DNA of 64,000 nucleotides from Sphingobacteriaceae bacterium (lineage in GTDB: Bacteria > Bacteroidota > Bacteroidia > Sphingobacteriales > Sphingobacteriaceae), in the NCBI GenBank assembly GCA_017745075.1, contig JAGIAD010000003.1, positions 310,001 through 374,000 of the forward strand. Direction: 5' to 3'. Below the pieces are notes generated by a model. That model made no database searches and was not told the origin of the DNA. It saw only the letters and a list, made by a program, of their open reading frames with translations. This document shows, piece by piece, positions 45,280 through 55,800 of the stretch. A program made the position numbers and the translations under genes. Numbering within the stretch: position 1 is the first letter of the stretch; the number at the start of each line of letters is the position of its first letter.

Positions 45280-45634
45280 ATCGAGATGATTTTAAAGGTA
45301 TTGGTCCGTTTAAAAAAGATAAATATTTATGTTCTGGACAGATTTAGTTAGTATGTATTAACCTTTTGGCGATTTACCTGTTAATTTCTTTTGGCAAAAC
45401 GGCTCCTGTTATCCGGGAAGCGATCCGGAGCCAATGTTTCTCGATATTCTTTTCAGAAATCTGCTTACGGTTAAAAGTAAATGGTAGCTCTTCCTGGTCG
45501 GTATGGCCAGGTAGTTTTTTATTTTTCATATTTATATGACACCGAGTCGCATTTTATATACTCCAACATCATGAAAATTAAAGACAGTTTGTCGTACAAT
45601 TTTCTTGTTACAAAGCTGCTTTTCGTTAAACAGA
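45280..45634. other. 355-bp region between GH97 and CHRD genes
   Basis: Contains the possible 51-residue gene at 45374-45529 and presumably the GH97-fucP promoter. A direct repeat ATCCGG/ATCCGG (45411, 45423) lies within that small frame. No other structure stands out. Confidence 0.5.
45374..45529 (-). CDS. possible 51-residue protein
   Basis: Minus-strand frame from ATG at 45529 to TAA at 45374. It starts MKNKKLPGHTDQEELPFTFN and ends GAVLPKEINR, and is basic and polar with no membrane helix or signal peptide. The lysine-rich start and an A-rich leader fit Bacteroidota gene starts. The residue mix is like a real soluble protein, but no family is recognised and no Shine-Dalgarno site is evident. 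It lies 105 bp past the CHRD gene and 94 bp before GH97 on the same strand, so it could be co-transcribed with either. Confidence 0.4.
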   Translation of the reverse strand: MKNKKLPGHTDQEELPFTFNRKQISEKNIEKHWLRIASRITGAVLPKEINR

Positions 45635-46129
45635 TCAGTTCATAACTGATTTGAGCTGCCCCCTGATGATGCCCTGCGGGTATTTTTGTGTACAGATCTG
45701 GTAATAACAATTCCCATTTAACAATATATTTTTCTCGGCTGCAGAAAGCTCTGCATACCCGCCCAGGCCCAGGTTTACAGATCCGCTGGCATTGGCATTT
45801 GAAAAAGAAACGGTTTTAATCAATGTGCCGTTTGTACCTGCAGGGGCAGGTCCGTAGAATTTTACAGCGGTAAGCGGATCGGCAGGTGTTCCCGTAAAAA
45901 TATTGTTCCAGGAAAGGGTAAAGGTTAATACATTTACCTGCTCATCGTACCAGCCGTTAAAACTTCCGGTAGCATTAACGGCGGTTGCCGGTACCATTTG
46001 CGCTCCATCTGCAGCACCGGTAACCGTATAGGTTGCACCGTTAATCGAAACGAGTTCTTTTCCTTTGGTACAGGCCCAAAGATTTAATACTGCACTCAGC
46101 ATTAAAAATTTAAATATGGTGTTTTTCAT
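45635..46129 (-). CDS. CHRD-domain lipoprotein
   Basis: Exported lipoprotein of 164 residues: signal MKNTIFKFLMLSAVLNLWAC with lipid Cys20. The rest is one CHRD (chordin-type) beta domain with FNGWYDEQVNVLTFTLSW, a middle KFYGPAPAG and the C-terminal ICTQKYPQGIIRGQL. CHRD domains occur in many bacterial surface proteins; the ligand is usually unknown. It is the last gene of the tandem SusCD operon (27 nt after the second SusD), the place where surface glycan-binding lipoproteins are often encoded. That role is inference. Confidence 0.88.
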   Translation of the reverse strand: MKNTIFKFLMLSAVLNLWACTKGKELVSINGATYTVTGAADGAQMVPATAVNATGSFNGWYDEQVNVLTFTLSWNNIFTGTPADPLTAVKFYGPAPAGTNGTLIKTVSFSNANASGSVNLGLGGYAELSAAEKNILLNGNCYYQICTQKYPQGIIRGQLKSVMN

Positions 46130-46156
46130 ATATTTAAAATTGAATAATTAAGGCTA

Positions 46157-48013
46157 CTAATAACCCGGGTTCTGTTTCATTGAAGGTGATTTGGTCAGTT
46201 CTGACTGTGGTATCGGGAAGAAATACATATTATCCCTGAAAACATTTTTCCTTACCACAATTGTACGGTAGCTGTAACTTCCGTTACTTGCCCTTGTAAT
46301 TTCCATACCATGAAAATCTTGATTGAGTACCTGAGGCGCAGTTTTCCACCGGCGCACATCCCAGAAACGGTGTTCTTCCAGGGCAAGCTCTACCTGGCGC
46401 TCGCGTTGTAAAAATATTCTCATTTCTTCCTGTGTCATGTTGGCTTTCATTCCATACATGCCATCGGTACCGGCTGCAATGCCTGCACGGTCTCTTATAT
46501 CCTTTAACCAGGTATAAATCTGTGAAGATGGCCCACTGAATTCGTTAGTGGCTTCGGCAGCGTTTAACAACACCTCGGCATAGCGAATCAGAATTCTTGG
46601 CCGGTTTAATTCTACCCCTCCGTTGGCCACATTATTGGCCAGCATTTTATAGGCGAAATAACCCGTCCGTGTACCTGTTGCGGTATAAATTCCATCGGTT
46701 CGAGCGCCAGAGATGGAAGCATCGTTCGTAGATGAAGCGGGTATATCTCCGGTGTAGGTCCATACGGGCTGATCTGTTGCCTTACCATTCAAAAAGCGCA
46801 AGCCCCCGTTGTAGGTAATTGAAGCATAAAAACGCGGATCGCGGTTGAGGTACATGTTATTTCCAATGCCCGGATATCCCGAAGCAGGGTCGTCAATGGC
46901 TTTACCATTAGCCATCCCGAAAGCATCTACAAGTTCCTGTAAGGGGAAACAGCTGGGACCGTTAGACTGATATCTTGTAGCCCTTGTTGCCGGATTGGCC
47001 AGCGTTTCCCTGATCATATTATTTTGAGTGGTAGTGGCCGGTAAAAAAGCAAAAACTGCTTCTGAATTTGGGGCACTGGCAGTAAGCCCGTTGAGAAACT
47101 GGTTATAAAAAAATGGCGTAACCCTGCGAAACAGGCTATACTGCCCCAGATTGATCACTGCTTGTGCTGCATCGGCGGCAAGTTTCCAGCGGTTGGGATT
47201 GGTACTCCCCAATGAAACCAGCCGAGAAGGATCATCGCCCCTTGATGCATTTATTAAAGGACTTGCCGCATATAAAAGTAAACGGGCCTTTAATGCCAGG
47301 GCAGCTCCCTTTGTGGCCCGGCCATAGTCGGCCGGATTGCCTGTAGCCGCCACAAAATCAACAGGTAGCAGGCTCGCAGCAGCATCGCACTCTGATATAA
47401 TGTAATTCAGACACTCTTCGTACGTGTTCCGCGGTAAATCAATCGCATCTCCATCGCTAAAAATGGCATTGCCAATTAACGGGAAACCTCCATAGGTTTT
47501 CAGCATGGTTGCATAATACCAGGCCCTTAAAAACCGCATTTGTCCTTCTAAAAGTTTTTTGGTATTGGCGGTCATGGGTATACGGGCCTGGTTTTTAAGA
47601 AAAATGTTCACTGCTCTTACCTGTTGCCAGGTAATGGTCCAGATCTCGGCTGTTACATTGCTTGGGTTAATGGCCCCGCCGGCCCAGTAGGTTTCTTGTT
47701 CGGTTGGGGCGTTTGCCGACTGCACTTCGTCACTTGCGGCATCAACACCACCCCTTCCCCATCGGGTGGGTTCCCATGAGTAGGTGAGGTTGCTGTACCT
47801 GCTGTTTACATAGTTCCAGCTATTTAAACTATCCGTAAAAACAGTATTTTCATCTATCTGGCTCAGTTTTTTCTGATCGAGAAAGCCTGATTTCCTGCAT
47901 GCGCTCAAAGCAGCGATAAGCAGTGCGGTAAACACCAGCCTGGATCCGGCTCCAACCATTAGCTTTACACCACCCGCACTTATATTTTTATAAAATAAAA
48001 TCGTCTTTTTCAT
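46157..48013 (-). CDS. SusD/RagB-family lipoprotein (second pair)
   Basis: Surface substrate-binding lipoprotein, 618 residues. The N-terminus is long for the family: an ATG at 48013 precedes a hydrophobic stretch ending LSAC (lipid Cys near residue 39). A later start at about 47956 (MVGAG...) would give a more usual signal. Family features include LRAWYYATMLKTYGGFPLIG, NRDPRFYASITYNG and the C-terminal LQRERQVELALEEHRFWDVRRW. It lies 17 nt after its SusC partner. Probable ligand: an oligosaccharide from the surrounding enzymes. Confidence 0.93.
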   Translation of the reverse strand: MKKTILFYKNISAGGVKLMVGAGSRLVFTALLIAALSACRKSGFLDQKKLSQIDENTVFTDSLNSWNYVNSRYSNLTYSWEPTRWGRGGVDAASDEVQSANAPTEQETYWAGGAINPSNVTAEIWTITWQQVRAVNIFLKNQARIPMTANTKKLLEGQMRFLRAWYYATMLKTYGGFPLIGNAIFSDGDAIDLPRNTYEECLNYIISECDAAASLLPVDFVAATGNPADYGRATKGAALALKARLLLYAASPLINASRGDDPSRLVSLGSTNPNRWKLAADAAQAVINLGQYSLFRRVTPFFYNQFLNGLTASAPNSEAVFAFLPATTTQNNMIRETLANPATRATRYQSNGPSCFPLQELVDAFGMANGKAIDDPASGYPGIGNNMYLNRDPRFYASITYNGGLRFLNGKATDQPVWTYTGDIPASSTNDASISGARTDGIYTATGTRTGYFAYKMLANNVANGGVELNRPRILIRYAEVLLNAAEATNEFSGPSSQIYTWLKDIRDRAGIAAGTDGMYGMKANMTQEEMRIFLQRERQVELALEEHRFWDVRRWKTAPQVLNQDFHGMEITRASNGSYSYRTIVVRKNVFRDNMYFFPIPQSELTKSPSMKQNPGY

Positions 48014-48030
48014 TTTTCTCTCTTTTAAAA

Positions 48031-51000
48031 TTAAAAACCTAGCTGCAGCCCGAATGTATAGTTCGCTGTAATTGGATATGCCGTACCAGCATTACTGCCC
48101 TGGGCAATTTCGGGGTCGACCTGGAACTTACCGGTATCTCTGATGGTCAAGAGGTTATAACCCGCTGTGTAGATTCTGCAGTTCTGGATGAAATGCGTTT
48201 TATCTATCCATTTTTTAGGCAACTGAAACCCAAATTCGAGCGATTTCAAACGGACATAACTCCCGGGGGTAAGACTAAAATCGGATATGGTTTGCCAGGT
48301 CCTGTTGTTAATGTTGTTATTAAAACCAATCCGTGGAAAAATAGCATTACCGGGATTGGAAGGGGTCCAGCTCTGAAGGTGTAAAGGTTGCGGTACGCCG
48401 TTAAAAATATCGGTTCCTTCGGCAAAAACGTTAATAGCATAGCCCCAGGCTCCCTGTATCAGGGCACGCAAAGAGAAACCCTTATAATTTAAGCCCAGGT
48501 TTATCCCATAAGTATAGGTTGGAATATTAGGTTGAGCGAGGAAAGTCTGGTCGGCAGCGGTGATAAAGCCGTCGCCATTCAGGTCGGCATATTTCATATC
48601 GCCGGGCTGGATGGTGCTCCATAGAGGGTAAGCCACCCCAGACCTAACGGTTCCGTTCGCATCAAAATCTGAAACCTGGTAAAAACCAATAAATTTATAG
48701 CCCTTGGTAAGGCCGATTTGCCGGCCTGTTTGTGCCAGGTACGGATAATCTGGCGCCTCGCTGATATAAATAATTTTATTTTTAAAATGGGAAAGGTTAC
48801 CACCAATTGAATAGGAAACTGCCCCTATCTTGTCGCGGTAATTAAATTCAACCTCAAATCCTTTGTTATCAGATATCCCTACGTTCCTTCGTGGCACGGT
48901 CTGACCAATAATTGAAGGTATTGCCCCCTGGTTAATCAGCTGATCGTAGCGGTATTCATAAAAATAATCTGCAGACATGGTGACTTTCCCTGCAAACATA
49001 TTGATATCAACCCCGACATCGGTTTTTCTTGATTTTTCCCAGGTTACATCAGCATTTACCAATGCACCTTCGGTTGCACCATTTCCAAAAAACGTTCCTG
49101 ATCCTGGCAGTGTGTAGGCTATTGAAGTAAGTACTGTAGGATAACCATAGTCGCTTCCGGTAAGCCCGTAAGATCCCCTGAACTTAAAAAGATCAATAAA
49201 AGGGAACAGTTTTTTAAAGAATTTTTCTTCCCCCAGGTTCCAGAAGGCTGAAACAGATGGAAAAAAACCATAACGCTGTTCTTTTCTGAACAAGTCGTTA
49301 CCATTCCGGGCAACATCAAATTCAACGCCATAGGTTTGCCTGAAATTATAACCCAGCCTGCCCGAAATTCCCCTGAAGTTTACCGGAACATCGGCAGCAT
49401 TAACCGTGCTGATATCATTTACCAATGCCAGCGCATATACCCTGTGTACACCGAAATTGTGATCGTAATTTAGTGATAACTGACTGTTTACAGAATTGTT
49501 GAAAACATCATTGCCAACATTTTGTGTAAAAACCGGGAACCGGTTATTGCCTTTGCTGCTATAGGTGTTATTTGCTGAGTTATAATAAAAAGCCGGGAGT
49601 GTTGTCGGATCGCGCTGCAGGTTGCGGTGTTCGTTAATGTTACTGGCATAAGATACATTTAATTTTGCCTCGAGACCCTGAGCAATAAAATCGAGCTTTT
49701 GGTTGGCGCCGGCTACAATATTAAAATTGTTATTGTAATTGCGTTTGTAGCCGCTGTTGGCAAGCCGGCTTATGGGATTAACATATCCATTTCCCCAGCT
49801 CTGGTTTGCATAACCATAACTCCCGTTTGGATTATTTACTGGCATACTAAATGCCGACAGGTTCCTGAAAGAAATCAATTCCTTAAATAATCCGGCTGCA
49901 TCAAGCGGTCCATTAGGGTTATTAATCGTTTCAAAACGCCCGTTTAAATCAAACCTGATGTTCAGGGTTTTGGTTGGGGTAATATCCAGATTGGACCTAA
50001 AATTTACCCGGTTGTAAAAATAATTGGGTTCAACACCATCATCATCCGGGTTGGTAGGCGTAAAATCGCGCAGTAACCCGTTTTGCTTAAAGTAACCAAA
50101 TGATGTAAAATATTTTACCTTGCTGTTTCCGCCGCGGATATCGACATTGTAGTTGCTCTGCGTTGAACTATTTTTTAACAATTCATTTTGCCAGTTCACG
50201 TTAGGATGCCCATAGGGATCCGATCCATCTTTAAACATTTTTAAATCGGCCGCAGTCCATGGCAGCGTAAGTGGCGAGGCCAGGCCATAGCTGTCGTTAA
50301 TATAGGCTTCGTTTTGCAGCACAGCAGTGGCATAAGCATCCAGGTAGCTTGGATACTGAATTACCTGGTTAATACCAAATTGTGTGGAGAGGCTAATGGT
50401 AGGTTTAGAAATCATTCCCCTTTTGGTGGTAATCACCATGGCACCATTGGCTCCCCTTACCCCATATATTGCTGTAGTGGATGCATCTTTCAGAATCGTA
50501 ATGGTTTCAATCTCGTTAGGATCAAGCTGGGCCACCTGTGCATATGTGTATTGAATGTCGTCGACAATAATAAGTGGCTGGTTATCATTGTTGATCGAAT
50601 TTACCCCACGGATAAAAAACTGGGCTGCATCTGATCCCGGCTGTCCGCTACGCTGAATGGCCGTAAAGCCGGGCAAGCGGCCGGCCAGGGTATTCTGAAT
50701 ACTCGAAGTGGGAATGTTTTCGATCTCGGCTGCCTTGATCGAACTTACTGCTCCCGGATTGGTAATCCTTTTCTGTGTGCTGTAACCTACAATTACCACA
50801 TCATCAAGCCCTTTAGTATCAGGTTTCATTTTTATTGCCATTTTTTTTCCGGCATCGGCCTGCAGGCTAAGGGTAATGTAACTTACCATGGTAAAACGGA
50901 TTGTATTATTAGCTGATTTTAAGGTGATTACAAAATCCCCGTTTTCATCACTTACCGCACCGTTACGCAGATTTCCTTCTTCAGAAACAGAAACACCGGG

Positions 51001-51114
51001 CAAGGGTATATTTTTTTCATCCACGATATGCCCTCTTATTGTCCTTACCTGGGCATATAACTTTGCGGAGGTAAAAACAAGCAGGAACAAACAGATTATC
51101 TTTATAAATTTCAT
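48031..51114 (-). CDS. SusC-type TonB-dependent transporter (second pair)
   Basis: Outer-membrane channel, 1027 residues with signal peptide (cleavage near AKLYAQ). Carboxypeptidase-like beta domain (about 25-100, GHIVDEKNIPLPGVSV), plug (about 110-225, NTLAGRLPGF, IRGVNSINNDNQPLIIVDD, DASTTAIYGVRGANG), then the barrel ending in an aromatic residue (GLQLGF). No STN domain, so it is not set up for FecR signalling. It lies 20 nt after the first SusD of the tandem array. The HTCS is the likely controller. Confidence 0.95.
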   Translation of the reverse strand: MKFIKIICLFLLVFTSAKLYAQVRTIRGHIVDEKNIPLPGVSVSEEGNLRNGAVSDENGDFVITLKSANNTIRFTMVSYITLSLQADAGKKMAIKMKPDTKGLDDVVIVGYSTQKRITNPGAVSSIKAAEIENIPTSSIQNTLAGRLPGFTAIQRSGQPGSDAAQFFIRGVNSINNDNQPLIIVDDIQYTYAQVAQLDPNEIETITILKDASTTAIYGVRGANGAMVITTKRGMISKPTISLSTQFGINQVIQYPSYLDAYATAVLQNEAYINDSYGLASPLTLPWTAADLKMFKDGSDPYGHPNVNWQNELLKNSSTQSNYNVDIRGGNSKVKYFTSFGYFKQNGLLRDFTPTNPDDDGVEPNYFYNRVNFRSNLDITPTKTLNIRFDLNGRFETINNPNGPLDAAGLFKELISFRNLSAFSMPVNNPNGSYGYANQSWGNGYVNPISRLANSGYKRNYNNNFNIVAGANQKLDFIAQGLEAKLNVSYASNINEHRNLQRDPTTLPAFYYNSANNTYSSKGNNRFPVFTQNVGNDVFNNSVNSQLSLNYDHNFGVHRVYALALVNDISTVNAADVPVNFRGISGRLGYNFRQTYGVEFDVARNGNDLFRKEQRYGFFPSVSAFWNLGEEKFFKKLFPFIDLFKFRGSYGLTGSDYGYPTVLTSIAYTLPGSGTFFGNGATEGALVNADVTWEKSRKTDVGVDINMFAGKVTMSADYFYEYRYDQLINQGAIPSIIGQTVPRRNVGISDNKGFEVEFNYRDKIGAVSYSIGGNLSHFKNKIIYISEAPDYPYLAQTGRQIGLTKGYKFIGFYQVSDFDANGTVRSGVAYPLWSTIQPGDMKYADLNGDGFITAADQTFLAQPNIPTYTYGINLGLNYKGFSLRALIQGAWGYAINVFAEGTDIFNGVPQPLHLQSWTPSNPGNAIFPRIGFNNNINNRTWQTISDFSLTPGSYVRLKSLEFGFQLPKKWIDKTHFIQNCRIYTAGYNLLTIRDTGKFQVDPEIAQGSNAGTAYPITANYTFGLQLGF

Positions 51115-51134
51115 AACTAATATTTGGTTATCGA

Positions 51135-52886
51135 TTAGTAGTTGGGGTTCTGAACAATATTTGGATTGGCCAGTATCTCGCTATTTGCAATAGGTAAAAG
51201 GTACATGTTATTGGCATTGAAGAAAGGAGTAGCCACCGTAACCGGGGTGTAGGTAAAGGAACCATCTGCATTTTTGACGATGTTGACGCCATGCAGAGAA
51301 CCTGTTCCGTATACCTCTTTGGCAATCTTCCACCGGCGGATATCGTAAAAACGCCTTTCCTCAAAAGCAAATTCCAAACGGCATTCATTCCGGATCAGAT
51401 CCCTCATTTGGTCTTTACTCAATCCGGCAGGAACTGCAAAAGGGTTTAAACCTGCACGTTGCCTTACCGCGTTAACCGCTGCATAAACTGTTGCATCTGG
51501 TCCTGCTGATTCGTTTTGTGCTTCGGCATAGTTGAGCAGGATATCGGCATACCTGATGAGGCAAAAAGTTGATATGCCTGACGGGTGATACATGGTTGGC
51601 GTAAAGGCTGTATTGTTATCGTCCTGCGCCAGGAATTTCTTTTGGTAATAACCGGTCTGGGTTTGCACACCACCGGCAATATTGGTGTTATTTGGTTTGT
51701 CTAAACCGCCTTCGTAGGTTTGTACAGGCCTTCTGAGCCAGGTGGCCCCATTGTAAAATATGGTTTGAGCAAACCTCGGATCGCGGTTTGCGTACGGATT
51801 GGCCGGGTTATAACCTGATGAGGGATCGGATATGGCTTTACCGTTTGCCATCGGGAAGGCATCTACCAGCTCTTGTGTTGGACTTACAATTCCACCACTT
51901 ACCACATTACCTACGATATAACCAACAGGCGAGGCCAGGTTGCCCCAGGTAACCTGGTAGCTTGCTGCATAACGTGTAAAAACAAACTCCTTGTTTACGT
52001 GGGTTGTGTTTAGAATATAGCGGTTAGGCTCTAAGGCGAACATGTTTAAGTCCATAACAGCTTTCATGGCATCTGCCGCGGCTTTCCACCTAGTGGCATC
52101 GAAACTCGGGTATCCGGTAAAATCAAGCGCCGGGGTAGCTGAAGGGTTAAATAACGGGCTTGCAGCAAGTAACAATACCTTGGCTTTTATGGCCATAGCA
52201 ATAGTAGGGCGCATACGACCGGCATCATTATCTGTACCCTCTGCTACTCCATTGCCACTGCCGCGGCTTGCCAATGAGGCATCGGGCCTTAACTGATCCT
52301 TAACGGCATCGAGCTCTGATACGATATAATCTACACAGGCAGCAAAACTGCTGCGTTTTAACTGCAGTAAAGCAGGATCATCAGGACTGTAAACTTTTTC
52401 GCCCAGCAAGGGTACACCTCCATAACGCCTGATCATTTCATAATAGAAATAGGCCCTTAAGGTGCGTACTTCGGCCGCAAGCCATTTGGGCAATGTAGGG
52501 TCGCTCCAGGGCACACGTTTATAGTTATTCAGGAAAATGTTGGCCCTGCGTATGGCACTGTAAGAGTTGGCCCAGTTATCGTCGAAAGTATTAATCGAAT
52601 TGTATCCGCCGTTAATCACATTCCAAACCGCATTGGCCCTGTTACTCGGCACGCCGTCTCCGGCAGCGCAATCGAGTTCCATTCCGTTCAGGCGTATAAA
52701 ACCATTAGGTAACTGCGAATATATTTTAATTACCCATGCCTGGGCATTGGTTCCGGTTGCATCGTTCTGGTCCCAGATGTCGCTTTCCCTATTGATATTC
52801 AGCGGATGATCTTCAAGGGATTTTTTACATGATATCGATAAAACCAGGAAAAATGCAAGTAAAATATTGATAACTAATTTTTTCAT
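51135..52886 (-). CDS. SusD/RagB-family lipoprotein (first pair)
   Basis: Surface lipoprotein, 583 residues: signal MKKLVINILLAFFLVLSISC, lipid Cys20. SusD features: LRAYFYYEMIRRYGGVPLLG, NRDPRFAQTIFYNG and RNECRLEFAFEERRFYDIRRW near the C-terminus. It follows its SusC partner by 11 nt. It is only distantly similar to the second SusD of the array, so the two pairs probably hold different ligands. Confidence 0.95.
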   Translation of the reverse strand: MKKLVINILLAFFLVLSISCKKSLEDHPLNINRESDIWDQNDATGTNAQAWVIKIYSQLPNGFIRLNGMELDCAAGDGVPSNRANAVWNVINGGYNSINTFDDNWANSYSAIRRANIFLNNYKRVPWSDPTLPKWLAAEVRTLRAYFYYEMIRRYGGVPLLGEKVYSPDDPALLQLKRSSFAACVDYIVSELDAVKDQLRPDASLASRGSGNGVAEGTDNDAGRMRPTIAMAIKAKVLLLAASPLFNPSATPALDFTGYPSFDATRWKAAADAMKAVMDLNMFALEPNRYILNTTHVNKEFVFTRYAASYQVTWGNLASPVGYIVGNVVSGGIVSPTQELVDAFPMANGKAISDPSSGYNPANPYANRDPRFAQTIFYNGATWLRRPVQTYEGGLDKPNNTNIAGGVQTQTGYYQKKFLAQDDNNTAFTPTMYHPSGISTFCLIRYADILLNYAEAQNESAGPDATVYAAVNAVRQRAGLNPFAVPAGLSKDQMRDLIRNECRLEFAFEERRFYDIRRWKIAKEVYGTGSLHGVNIVKNADGSFTYTPVTVATPFFNANNMYLLPIANSEILANPNIVQNPNY

Positions 52887-52897
52887 ATCATTTTTAA

Positions 52898-55800
52898 TTA
52901 AAACTTAGCGTTGATTCCAAAATTGAAAACCTTTAACATTGGATAAGTTGGGTTTAGTGATTCAGGATCAACATCATTCCTGAATTTAGATAGCGGCGAC
53001 CACGTGAACAGGTTTAGCCCGTTGCTAAATAACCTGATAGAAGGAACACCGATCTTTTTGGAGAGGTATGCCGGTATGGTGTACCCGATTTCGACATTTT
53101 TAAGCCTTACGAAACTGGTATTCTGAATCCAATAGCTGGATACTTCCTGGTTGTTGGCGTTGGCACCTAACCATAAACGGGGCTGATTAGCAGTAGCTGC
53201 TGTTGCAGGTGTCCAACGGCCCAGGTTAAACTCAAATGCATTGGCTGCACCGCCATTGCCAAAACCATTATAGAAATCGCCATATTGCCCGGTTGGTCCT
53301 CCCAATGCGGTTTGGCGGTTCATTACCCCCTGTAACAATGCGCTAAAATCGAAGCCCTTAAAATTAAAACCAATTGTGGCTCCGTAGTAAACAGTTGGCT
53401 TTCCGCTGCCAATAGGCCCTTTATCCAGATCGTTGATTATCCCATCGCCATTCCTGTCCAGGTAACGGATATCGCCCGGCCTTAACGAAGATTTTGGAGT
53501 AGCTGCAAGTACAGCTGTTGCCGGATCGTTAATTTCTGCAAAACTCTGGAAAAGCCCCATAGCCGTATAGCCATAAAGCATACCTACCGGCTTGCCTGTT
53601 TGGCGCTGGTAATCGTAATTTCTGGCAATTTCGTCTATGAAAACAACCTTCGACTGAACAAGCGAAAAATTGCCTGAAACAAAGAAGTTAAAATTGCTGA
53701 TGTTATCCTGGTAAGTAAGTGAAATATCAGATCCTTTATAATTATAGGTGTATAAATTTTTATTGGAATAAGCCGCACCAAGAATATTGGTTTTTATACC
53801 CGGACTACCTACCAGATCATAAAACCTGTTGTTAAAATATTCGGCAGTAATGATTAATTTGTTATTCCAAAAGCCCAGGTCGAGTGCGATATTGGTCTTT
53901 TTCGCCTTTTCGGCTGCCAGATTAGGGTTTGCAAGGCTGTTCTCGCCGGTACTGCGGGTAACGCCTACCCCTGTGTTTCCAAAATAATATCCATCCCCAT
54001 TATTGGTATTGGTAAGCGGTGTCCAATAGGTTTGGATATAGGTATAATAACCAGCGTTTGCCTGTCCGGTTAGCCCATAGGTACCGCGGATTTTAAGGTT
54101 GCTGATCCATTTTAAATTGTCTTTTACAAATGCTTCGTTATGGATATTCCAGCCCATACCCAAAGCCCAGTAAGGGGCCCAGCGATTGGCTGGTGTAAAC
54201 CAGTTGTAACCGGCATAACTGCCTGCTGCTTCAAAAAGATACTTCTGATCGTAATTGTACTGGAACCTGGCTGCATAATCGGTATAAATTTCCGGAAGTG
54301 TACCCGTATCGAACTGCATGGTACTCTGTTCATTTCTTAAAACAAGGGCTGATAGGTTATGCTTTTCGAAACTATGCTCATACCCCAGGTCGGCTTCGGT
54401 ATAAATAACCCTGCTGCGTACACCCGGTGTTCCTGTTGTACCCTGCTCGGTAAGGGTTCCTACGCTGGTGTAAGAATTATCTGCATTAAGCTGAAAAGAT
54501 GCAAAATTCTTTGACCTGTCGGTTTTATAGAGTGTAGAATTGTTGTACGAACCCTGAATTTTAGCGTATAGTCCGGGTAAGAGCATATCGAGGCGCTGGG
54601 TTAACTGAAGATCGACCGAAACATCCCTTGCATCCTGAAACTGGTAACCGCGTTGCAAAATTTGTCCGTAAAGATTGGCATTTTGCGCATAGGTACTGGT
54701 ACCGCCAAGCGTACCATTTGGATTAAATACGGGATAGGCATTGTTTGGCGTAGCGGCAAGGCCCGAAAAAACTGTGGCAGTTGTGCCGCCAGGTTGATTA
54801 TTCTTTGCAATGCGTCCAAAAAGATTGAGCTGCATCACGGTGGTTTTGGTTAGGTCTACCCCCAGGTTACTTCTTACGATATACCGATCAAGCTGTGCAT
54901 TGGTATTGTAAGTGTTTAATGAATCGTTAGTATTAAACAAGCCAGTCTCCTTTAAATTATCCAGGTCTACAAAATAGCGGAATCCCTTTCCACTCCCCTG
55001 TACATTGAAGTTGTACCTGTTGATATAGGATTGCTTCCGCAATACGGTATTGTACCAATCTACATTGGGATGGCGGAAAGGATCAGTCTGGTTTTGATAA
55101 AGTGCAATATCGGCCGCAGAATACGATGGTGTTAAGGTTACTCCGGGCGGAGCGTCATTTTGCTTCGCTTCATTATAAAGCATGGCATAGGTTGCTGCAT
55201 CCAGCGATTTTGGCAATACAATTGGTCTTTCAATTCCACCCTGGGCAGAGAACGAAATGCGTGGTGCCCCCTTATCGCCCTTTTTGGTGGTAATTGCAAT
55301 GATTCCATTTGAGGAACGCATGCCAAACATTACCGTAGCCAGCGCATCTTTATAAACTGAAACGGATTCGATCTGATCGGGATCAATGGAAAGATATGGA
55401 CGCTGAACACCATCGATTAAAATAATGTTGTTGCCAAGGGCAGAACGTACATTATAATTGAGGCCATTCCCGTCAAGCCCGGGCCCTCCACTGGTAAAAC
55501 CAATATTTAATCCTGCAATACGCCCCGGAAGTGCCTGAAGAAACTGCGATGCAGGGGTGGTATTCAGTTGGCTGGTATTAACTGACGATATGGATTGCAG
55601 TAAATTTTCTTTTAACTGGCGGCCATGCAGAATATCAACCGAAGCCCTGTCTACTGCAGCAGAATCACCCGGGTTTATGCCATTAAAATCTTTAGATGGC
55701 AGGTATCGCCCGATGAGTTGAATGATTACATTTTTGCGACCGGAATAAGGTGTTTCGAGCGTATAAAAATCGGGATGCTCAAATCTTAATTGATCTCCTT

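Noticed and set aside
45519..45710. 63-residue minus-strand frame overlapping the CHRD gene end
   Set aside because: It shares most of its length with CHRD codons in another frame and has no start signal.
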